DNA of 13,075 nucleotides from Lachnospiraceae bacterium. Lineage in GTDB: Bacteria; Bacillota_A; Clostridia; Lachnospirales; Lachnospiraceae. Below, one piece after another: positions 7,822 through 13,075 of the stretch. Numbering within the stretch: the first letter of the stretch is position 1; each line of letters opens with the position of its first letter. The stretch is from positions 1 to 13,075 of the forward strand of contig VSNT01000111.1 of the NCBI GenBank assembly GCA_009774465.1. The letters run 5' to 3'. The notes beneath the pieces were generated by a model. That model was not told the origin of the DNA and made no database searches. It worked only from the letters and a program-made list of their open reading frames with translations. Position numbers and translations under genes: made by a program.

Positions 7822-7850
7822 TTGACAGGCTTGATTTTAAAAATTATAAT
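7822..7850 (+). promoter_or_regulatory. Consensus promoter of the phosphatase-GH13-GH36 operon
   Basis: TTGACA (7822-7827), exactly 17 bases, and TATAAT (7845-7850) form a perfect sigma-70/sigma-A consensus promoter. The start would be near 7857, giving a leader of about 40 bases. Such a strong promoter would be expected to need tight repression, which fits the dyad placed directly on the start site. Confidence 0.9.
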
Positions 7851-7858
7851 GAACAAAA

Positions 7859-7872
7859 TGAAAGCGTGTTCA
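7859..7872 (+). promoter_or_regulatory. Candidate LacI-family/CcpA operator for the catabolic operon
   Basis: TGAAAGCGTGTTCA is a near-palindrome with a central CG and half-sites TGAAAGC and TGAACAC. It matches the cre consensus TGWNANCGNTNWCA with one mismatch. It overlaps positions about +3 to +16 of the operon transcript, a classic blocking position. Its partner is at 7680-7693, centre to centre 179 bp away, about 17 helical turns. Confidence 0.65.
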
Positions 7873-7896
7873 AAACAAAATATTAAGGAGGTTATC

Positions 7897-8727
7897 ATGA
7901 ATCACAAATTGGTTTTTCTGGATATCGACGGTACTCTGACAGAACCGGGGAAAAATGTCCCGCCCCAAACGGCAGTGGAAGCAGTCCAGCGGGCCCGTGG
8001 ACAGGGGCACAAAATAGTATTATGTTCCGGCCGGAATTATGGAATGCTCTTTCCTGTACTGGAGTTTGGTTTTGACGGTCTGGTTGCCAGTGCCGGCGGC
8101 TATATTGAGTATGATGGACAGGTGGTTTATGACTGCCCGATGACTAAAGAGCAGCAGGCCAGGGTGCTGGATATCTTTAAGGAAAGCGGCATTTACCGCA
8201 CCATAGGGGGGAAAAATCACAGTTATACTGATGAGGGATTTAAGGAATTTCTTGCAGAAAATGCAGATTCTCAGGCAAACAGCGAACTGCTGCGGTGGCG
8301 GATTCAGATTGAGAGTGAATTGGGAATTCATCCCATGTCTGAATATGATGGCGAGCCTATTTATGGTATGGCATTTATGAGCAGAGGGAAGGAGCGCTTA
8401 AGAAAGCCCATGCAGGTACTGCAGGATGAATTTGACTTCTGCATTCAGGACGAAGATGCCTGCGGTATTGTGAATGGGGAGCTGGCAAGTAAGGCTTTTA
8501 ATAAAGGAAAAGCAGTGGAAAGATTATGTGAGTTTCTGGACATTTCCAGGGAGGATACGATTGCTGTCGGTGACAGCATGAATGATCTGGAGATGCTTCA
8601 GGCTGTGGAAATTGGCGTCTGTATGGCAAATGGAAGTCCTTCCTTAAAAAAGATTGCCGATATGGTCTGTCCGTCAGTGACAGAAGATGGTCTTTACAGC
8701 GCTTTTGAAAAGCTGCAGTTGTTTTAG
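7897..8727 (+). CDS. Cof-type HAD-IIB family phosphatase
   Basis: This 276-residue cytoplasmic enzyme belongs to the HAD superfamily, subfamily IIB (Cof-type), which mostly dephosphorylates sugar phosphates and other small phosphoesters with Mg2+. Motif I is D9-I-D11-G-T (nucleophile Asp9, acid/base Asp11), motif II is Ser44 in 'LCSGRN', the motif III lysine is about Lys203 in 'NKGK', and motif IV is G225-D-S-M-N-D230. The cap insertion between motifs II and III is the size expected for Cof proteins. The ATG at 7897 is 7 bases after AAGGAGG; the in-frame TTG at 7822 is rejected because it is the -35 box of the promoter. It is the first gene of the operon, 16 bases before the GH13 gene. Placement beside a PTS suggests it removes the phosphate from the imported phospho-sugar (inference); a housekeeping flavin or sugar-phosphate role is possible. 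Confidence 0.92.
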   Translation: MNHKLVFLDIDGTLTEPGKNVPPQTAVEAVQRARGQGHKIVLCSGRNYGMLFPVLEFGFDGLVASAGGYIEYDGQVVYDCPMTKEQQARVLDIFKESGIYRTIGGKNHSYTDEGFKEFLAENADSQANSELLRWRIQIESELGIHPMSEYDGEPIYGMAFMSRGKERLRKPMQVLQDEFDFCIQDEDACGIVNGELASKAFNKGKAVERLCEFLDISREDTIAVGDSMNDLEMLQAVEIGVCMANGSPSLKKIADMVCPSVTEDGLYSAFEKLQLF

Positions 8728-8743
8728 GAAAGAAGGTGCAGAA

Positions 8744-10600
8744 ATGAATAAGAAAGAAGAAAAACAATTTCAAAACCGCTTAGAACGCCATATAGAGGAG
8801 CTGCGATGGCTCTACATGGAACTTTATCAAAATGAATCCATGTTTGCGGAACTGTGCCAGAATCTGTACGAATTTGCAAAAGAGCGTCCGGCGGCATTGA
8901 AAAAACGGGATTTGGAGAGAGAAGCGAATCCGGAGTGGTACAAGTCCAATGATCTTACAGGAATGATGATGTATATTGATAACTTTGCCGGGAATTTGAA
9001 TGGACTGCGGGAAAAGCTGGCCTATATTCAACAGACAGGGGTAAATCTGCTCCATCTGATGCCCTTTCTGGATACAGTGCCCGGCAGAAGCGATGGCGGC
9101 TATGCAGTAGCGGATTTTCGCAAGGTCCGCTCTGATCTGGGAACGATGGAGGATTTGGAGAAACTGGCTGCACTCTGCCATAAAAAAGGAATCAACCTGT
9201 GCATGGATTTTGTAATGAATCATACCAGCCAGGATCATGAATGGGCGAAAAGAGCCCGCCGGGGGGAAGGGGAGTACATGAGCCGGTATTTCTTTTTTGC
9301 AGATCCTTCCATACCGGCAGAATATGAAAAAACCGTACCCCAGGTATTTCCCACGACTGCACCGGGGAACTTTACATGGCTGGATGACTGTGGGCACTAT
9401 GTTATGACTTCTTTTTATCCTTACCAGTGGGATTTGAACTATCAGAATCCCCGGGTATTCAATGAGATGATGTATAATTACCTTTTTCTGGCAAACAAAG
9501 GCATGGATATGATCCGCATTGACGCTGTGCCATACATATGGAAGGAACTGGGAACCGACTGTCGCAACCGTCCGCAGGTTCATACCATTGTCCGAATGAT
9601 GCGTATGATAGGCGAGATTGTCTGTCCAAGCGTAATACTGCTTGGGGAGGTGGTCATGGAACCGGTAAAGGTAGTGCCTTACTTTGGCAGTATAGACAAA
9701 CCGGAGTGTCATCTGCTGTATAATGTGACCACCATGTGTACCACATGGCATACTGTAGCTACCCGGGATACCCGTCTGCTCCGCAGACAACTGGATACAG
9801 TAAATGCCCTGCCGAAAAAGTATGTGTTTCTGAATTATCTCCGCTGCCATGATGATATTGGGTGGGGGTTGGATTATAAGTGGCTTTATCAGAACTTTGG
9901 CACGGATGAAGTGCTTCATAAACGGTATCTGAACGATTATTTTCAGGGATTTGCAGGTAACAGCAACAGCAGAGGGGAACTTTATAATGACGACATTACC
10001 AGCGGTGATGCCAGACTCTGTGGCACCACAGCCAGCTTGTGCGGTATTGAAAAAGCGGGCTTTGAGCAGGATCATGAGGCAATGGAACGGGCGGTACAGT
10101 TTGATCTGACACTCCATGCCATGATGTTCATGCAGACCGGAATTCCCATGCTTTACAGTGGGGATGAACTGGCCCAGGTAAATGATTACAGTTATAAAGA
10201 CGATTCCCAAAAGGCGGATGACAGTCGTTACCTTCACCGGGGCAGGCTTAAGTGGGAACAGGCGGAGCATATCCATGATCTGGAAACCCCTGAGGGGAAG
10301 GTATTCTGCGGATTAAATGCGCTGATAGCCCTGAGAGGAACCTCTCCGGCCTTTGGAACCGGGGCGGACGTGTGGACGCTGGATACAGGTGACGATGGCC
10401 TGCTGGCTATTGGGCGGTATGCCGAAGGAGAGAAAATTATTGGCGTTTTTAACTTCACAGAGTGGGAAAAGACGGTTACTTTCGTCCATGATCCGGGTGA
10501 ATTCGCTGATATGCTGACTGGCGAAACCCATGTACTGCAGGATCTGGTGATCCCTGCATACAGTTTTTATTATCTGGAACAGCGAAACGGGGGAGTATGA
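8744..10600 (+). CDS. Amylosucrase-like GH13 enzyme (GH13_4 type; sucrose-cleaving)
   Basis: This 618-residue protein matches amylosucrase/sucrose hydrolase in length and layout: a helical N-terminal region (about 1-70), a (beta/alpha)8 barrel (about 71-530) and a C-terminal beta domain. The family cleaves sucrose to fructose and either builds alpha-1,4-glucan or hydrolyses the glucose. Conserved blocks are 'YIQQTGVNLLHLMPF', 'RSDGGYAV' (Asp117), 'VMNHTS' (His160), 'MIRIDAVPYIWK' with nucleophile Asp260, 'LLGEVVMEP' with acid/base Glu302, 'RCHDDIGW' with His369 and Asp370, and 'KADDSRYLHR' with Arg495. All catalytic positions of Neisseria amylosucrase thus have counterparts. It has no signal peptide, so it acts in the cytoplasm. 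I start at the ATG at 8744, after GAAGG; an upstream in-frame GTG at 8687 lies inside the phosphatase gene. Its stop overlaps the ATG at 10597 before the GH36 gene. Whether it is hydrolytic, polymerising or acts on a phosphorylated sugar cannot be decided by reading. Confidence 0.88.
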   Translation: MNKKEEKQFQNRLERHIEELRWLYMELYQNESMFAELCQNLYEFAKERPAALKKRDLEREANPEWYKSNDLTGMMMYIDNFAGNLNGLREKLAYIQQTGVNLLHLMPFLDTVPGRSDGGYAVADFRKVRSDLGTMEDLEKLAALCHKKGINLCMDFVMNHTSQDHEWAKRARRGEGEYMSRYFFFADPSIPAEYEKTVPQVFPTTAPGNFTWLDDCGHYVMTSFYPYQWDLNYQNPRVFNEMMYNYLFLANKGMDMIRIDAVPYIWKELGTDCRNRPQVHTIVRMMRMIGEIVCPSVILLGEVVMEPVKVVPYFGSIDKPECHLLYNVTTMCTTWHTVATRDTRLLRRQLDTVNALPKKYVFLNYLRCHDDIGWGLDYKWLYQNFGTDEVLHKRYLNDYFQGFAGNSNSRGELYNDDITSGDARLCGTTASLCGIEKAGFEQDHEAMERAVQFDLTLHAMMFMQTGIPMLYSGDELAQVNDYSYKDDSQKADDSRYLHRGRLKWEQAEHIHDLETPEGKVFCGLNALIALRGTSPAFGTGADVWTLDTGDDGLLAIGRYAEGEKIIGVFNFTEWEKTVTFVHDPGEFADMLTGETHVLQDLVIPAYSFYYLEQRNGGV

Positions 10601-10602
10601 TT

Positions 10603-12882
10603 ATGGCAATTATAATTGATGATCAGAACAGGGTTTTTACAATACATACAGGAAATTCAACTTATCAGATGAAGGCGGATGCCCAGAATGTCCTGCTCCA
10701 TACTTATTATGGTGAAAAAACCGATGACAGTGACAAATCTCTTTTGTTCTATCAGGCGGACAGAGGCTTTTCAGGCAATCCCTATGAAATGGGGAAGTGT
10801 GACAGGACATATTCCCTGGATTCCCTTTTACAGGAATACAGCAGTTTTGGTACAGGAGATTACAGGATAACTTCACTGAAAGTTCAGAACAGTGACGGAA
10901 GCCAGGCGGCAGAGCTGCGTTATACAGGATATCAGGTACAGAAAGGAAAATATGGAATTCCGAATCTTCCGGCAGTATATGCCAACGAGAAGGAGGCGGA
11001 AACGCTGGTTATCCGTCTGTCAGATCCCTGTTCCTGTATGGAGGTTGAACTTTATTACGGGATACTGGATGAGACGGATGTGATTACCAGGGCGGTAAAA
11101 ATAACAAATCAGGGCGTGAAAGATATTACTTTAAAGAAAGCAGCCAGTATAAACCTGGATTGGGAATACGGTGATTTTGAATGGATAACTTTTTATGGAA
11201 GACACAGCATGGAGATGAACTTTCAAAGAGAGGGCATCCATCATGGCATACAGGCAATTGGAAGCGTAAGGGGAACAAGCAGCCACCAGTATAACCCCTT
11301 TGTCATTTTATGCGAGAAAGGGGCAGATGAAACAATGGGGAGCTGCTATGGCTTTTCTTTTGTCTACAGCGGGGAGTTTTTAATAGAGGCAGAAAAGGAC
11401 CAGCTTGACAGAACAAGGCTCATCTGTGGGATTCATCCCGACAATTTTTCATGGACTCTGCATGGCGGAGATACGCTTTGGCTTCCCGAAGTGATGATGA
11501 CGCACAGCAGCAATGGCATGGGAAAAGTAAGCCGGAATTTTCACAAAACAATCAGGGAACACATCTGCCGGGGAAAATGGAAAGACAGGCAGCGTCCTGT
11601 TTTGATTAATAACTGGGAAGCAACCTATTTTAACTTTAACGGAGAAAAATTGATTTCCATTGCAAAAGAGGCAAAAAAGCTGGGGATTGAATTGTTTGTA
11701 ATGGATGATGGCTGGTTCGGGAAAAGGGAGGATGACACCACTGGTTTAGGCGACTGGTTTCCCAATGAAAAGAAACTTGGCTGTACATTAAAAGAGCTGG
11801 CGGAACGTATTGTGGCAGAAGGGATGCAGTTTGGCATCTGGCTGGAGCCGGAGGGGATATCCGAAGACAGCGATTTATACAGAAGCCACCCGGACTGGGC
11901 TGTAGGAATTCCCGGAAGAAAACCCTGCCTTAGCAGGGGGCAGCTGATTCTGGATTTTTCCAGAAAAGACGTGCAGGATTATATCATAAAGCGGATTTCC
12001 GAATTGCTTGGCGGGATACCGGTTACTTATGTAAAGTGGGATTGTAACCGGGCAATTTGTGATAAATTCAGCAGGATGCTGGATGGCAGCAGGCAGGGGG
12101 AATTTTCGCACAGATATGTGCTGGGACTGTACAGGGTATTGGAAGAACTGAAAGAAAAATTTCCCGAAATTTTGTTTGAAGGCTGCGGAGGCGGAGGCGG
12201 GCGGTTTGACGCCGGGCTGCTCTATTATATACCGCAGATATGGGGCAGTGACACCACAGACGCTATTGAGAGGCTGAGCATCCAGTATGGCGCTTCTTTC
12301 GGATATCCGGTTTCTGCAATGGGAACCCATGTATCAATGGTACCCAATCATCAGACAGGACGGGTGACGCCGCTCTCTACAAGAGGATGTATGGCGATGG
12401 CAGGTACATTTGGCTATGAACTGGATATCAGCAGACTGACGCCGGAAGAAAAGGCGGAGATAAGAGAGCAGATAGCTATGTTTAAAAAGCATTATGCCCT
12501 GATACAGCGTGGTGATTATTACAGGATATCCAGCCCACTTGAAGGCACCTGTACGGTATGGGAAATCGCAGAACCGTCAGGCAGGGAGGCGCTGGTCAGT
12601 GCAGTTTACCATCATGTGCAGGCAAATCCTGTGCCGGTCAGGGTAAAAGTGCAGGGGTTAAAGGATGAGGCAGACTATCAGCTTTTCCTGAATGAGAATT
12701 TTAAAGAAAAATATCCCGGAAAAAGGCTGCCTTATGGATTTGATTCCGGCGAAGTGATAAGCGGCGCTTCATTAAGGCAGTTTGGGTTTGTGGTTCCGGA
12801 AGCGATAAATGGATTTCAGGCATGGCAGATTTACATAAAAGAATCTCCGCATTCATGTACATCCTGCCCTCCTGCTGGCTGA
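10603..12882 (+). CDS. GH36 alpha-galactosidase
   Basis: This 759-residue cytoplasmic enzyme should release alpha-1,6-linked galactose from melibiose- and raffinose-type sugars by a retaining mechanism. It has the N-terminal beta-sandwich typical of GH36 (about 1-325), then the barrel with 'WEATYFNFN' (338-346), 'MDDGWFG' (367-373), 'YVKWDCNR' with nucleophile Asp480, a C-G-G-G-G-G-R-F-D loop (528-536), 'IWGSDTTDAIERL' with acid/base Asp550, and 'VPNHQTGR'. These align closely with the GH36 enzyme AgaA. Several active-site neighbours differ from the usual wording (see findings). The ATG at 10603 is chosen because GGGGGAG lies 7 bases before it; the ATG at 10597, which overlaps the previous stop, has almost no spacing. 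The last dozen residues (from 'ESPHSC') look like an unconserved tail. It is the last gene of the operon. Other alpha-linked substrates, such as alpha-N-acetylgalactosaminides, are possible. Confidence 0.93.
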   Translation: MAIIIDDQNRVFTIHTGNSTYQMKADAQNVLLHTYYGEKTDDSDKSLLFYQADRGFSGNPYEMGKCDRTYSLDSLLQEYSSFGTGDYRITSLKVQNSDGSQAAELRYTGYQVQKGKYGIPNLPAVYANEKEAETLVIRLSDPCSCMEVELYYGILDETDVITRAVKITNQGVKDITLKKAASINLDWEYGDFEWITFYGRHSMEMNFQREGIHHGIQAIGSVRGTSSHQYNPFVILCEKGADETMGSCYGFSFVYSGEFLIEAEKDQLDRTRLICGIHPDNFSWTLHGGDTLWLPEVMMTHSSNGMGKVSRNFHKTIREHICRGKWKDRQRPVLINNWEATYFNFNGEKLISIAKEAKKLGIELFVMDDGWFGKREDDTTGLGDWFPNEKKLGCTLKELAERIVAEGMQFGIWLEPEGISEDSDLYRSHPDWAVGIPGRKPCLSRGQLILDFSRKDVQDYIIKRISELLGGIPVTYVKWDCNRAICDKFSRMLDGSRQGEFSHRYVLGLYRVLEELKEKFPEILFEGCGGGGGRFDAGLLYYIPQIWGSDTTDAIERLSIQYGASFGYPVSAMGTHVSMVPNHQTGRVTPLSTRGCMAMAGTFGYELDISRLTPEEKAEIREQIAMFKKHYALIQRGDYYRISSPLEGTCTVWEIAEPSGREALVSAVYHHVQANPVPVRVKVQGLKDEADYQLFLNENFKEKYPGKRLPYGFDSGEVISGASLRQFGFVVPEAINGFQAWQIYIKESPHSCTSCPPAG

Positions 12883-12890
12883 GATAAGTC

Positions 12891-12946
12891 AACACGGTCA
12901 GACTTTTGTGAATGATGTAATACACAAGTCTGGCCGTGTTTTTTTA
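12891..12946 (+). terminator. Rho-independent terminator of the catabolic operon
   Basis: The arm at 12891-12910 (starting AACACGGTCAGACTT) pairs with 12923-12940 (ending TGGCCGTGTT), with a small bulge and one wobble, around a 12-base loop, and is followed by a run of T from 12939 to 12945. It begins 8 bases after the GH36 stop codon. Confidence 0.9.
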
Positions 12947-12948
12947 TC

Positions 12949-12971
12949 TTATAGGAAAGTGTGTCCTATAA
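12949..12971. repeat. Inverted repeat after the terminator
   Basis: Perfect 8-bp arms TTATAGGA (12949-12956) and TCCTATAA (12964-12971) flank 7 bases. A second small dyad, CTGATA-T-TATCAG, lies at 12994-13006, just upstream of the -35 box of the right-edge promoter. Their function is unknown. Confidence 0.5.
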
Positions 12972-13016
12972 AGTAAAACCCTCCGGTAGGCTGCTGATAT
13001 TATCAGAAAAATAAGT

Positions 13017-13045
13017 TTGACAAATACCCCACAGGGGTATATTAT
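13017..13045 (+). promoter_or_regulatory. Promoter of a gene beyond the right edge
   Basis: TTGACA (13017-13022), a 17-base spacer and TATTAT (13040-13045) form a near-consensus promoter reading out of the window. The spacer is almost exactly filled by the palindrome at 13024-13040. The ATG in the last three bases lacks a convincing ribosome site and is not called as a start. Confidence 0.8.
13024..13040 (+). promoter_or_regulatory. CsoR/CstR-type operator palindrome
   Basis: ATACCCC-ACA-GGGGTAT is a perfect 7+3+7 palindrome. The TACCC...GGGTA form with G-tracts is the established operator type of the CsoR family: copper sensor CsoR, persulfide sensor CstR and relatives. Lying between -35 and -10 it would block RNA polymerase, so the gene beyond the edge should be induced by copper, another metal or reactive sulfur species. 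Confidence 0.7.
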
Positions 13046-13055
13046 TAAATTGAAA

Positions 13056-13072
13056 ATACCAGTATGGGGTAT
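13056..13072 (+). promoter_or_regulatory. Second, degenerate CsoR-type half-matching site
   Basis: ATACC-N5-GGGGTAT matches the first palindrome at 12 of 17 bases, with the right arm intact and the left arm partly lost. It starts exactly 32 bases after the first site, about three helical turns, which places both on the same face of the DNA. Confidence 0.5.
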
Positions 13073-13075
13073 ATG

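Noticed and set aside
7822..7896. N-terminal extension of the HAD phosphatase from a TTG at 7822
   Set aside because: The TTG is the first part of the TTGACA -35 box. The ATG at 7897 has an ideal AAGGAGG site and leads directly into the DIDGT motif.
8687..8743. Upstream GTG start for the GH13 gene
   Set aside because: It lies inside the phosphatase gene without a ribosome site; the ATG at 8744 sits 16 bases after that gene's stop and begins a family-like N-terminus.
8780..10276. 498-codon open frame on the minus strand inside the GH13 gene
   Set aside because: It is fully antisense to a gene with all amylosucrase motifs, has no recognisable domain and no ribosome site, and its composition is what a reverse-frame shadow of a G+C-richer gene gives.
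10597..10602. ATGA overlap start for the GH36 gene
   Set aside because: The GGGGGAG ribosome site ends only one base before this ATG; the ATG two codons later has proper spacing. The earlier start is possible but less likely.
12701..12925. 74-codon minus-strand frame at the end of the GH36 gene
   Set aside because: It starts inside the operon terminator stem and is antisense to conserved GH36 sequence.

Overview
The window looks like chromosomal DNA from an anaerobic gut Firmicute, most likely a Lachnospiraceae/Clostridia member. The reasons are the strong AGGAGG-type ribosome sites, near-consensus TTGACA/TATAAT promoters, the DUF3502/LplA-type lipoprotein binding protein, the Cof-type phosphatases and GH36/GH13 enzymes of Clostridia style, and moderate G+C. 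No RNA genes, insertion sequences, CRISPR arrays or phage genes were seen. Nearly all of the content is carbohydrate uptake and breakdown.

Left part (1-4490, + strand): a lipoprotein sugar-binding protein (58-1665) closes an ABC-transporter operon whose permeases would lie before the window. It is followed by three successive hairpins, the last a rho-independent terminator. Then come a cytoplasmic GH110-like beta-helix protein (1832-3481; the family contains alpha-1,3-galactosidases) and a short GT2 glycosyltransferase (3594-4418). The link of the GT2 gene to its neighbours is unclear.

Central and right part (4493-12946): a divergent regulon. On the minus strand are a PTS EIIBCA sugar transporter (5718-7631), ended by a hairpin terminator, and downstream of it a LacI-family repressor (4493-5500) with its own promoter. 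On the plus strand, from a perfect consensus promoter at 7822-7850, runs a tight three-gene operon: a Cof-type HAD phosphatase (7897-8727), an amylosucrase-like GH13 enzyme (8744-10600) and a GH36 alpha-galactosidase (10603-12882), ended by a strong terminator. Two related 14-bp dyads with a central CG lie just downstream of the expected transcription starts of the two divergent promoters. These are good candidates for operators of the encoded LacI protein, or for CcpA cre sites.

How the genes may work together (inference): the PTS brings in a sucrose- or raffinose-type sugar as its phosphate, the HAD enzyme removes the phosphate, and GH36 and GH13 cleave the free sugar (galactose from raffinose-type sugars, then glucose from sucrose). 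No GH32 sucrose-6-phosphate hydrolase is present, which makes this phosphatase route the most interesting hypothesis here.

Right edge (12947-13075): a new promoter carries a perfect palindrome of the CsoR/CstR type between -35 and -10 and a degenerate second copy 32 bp further on. The gene beyond the window is therefore probably controlled by a copper- or persulfide-sensing repressor.
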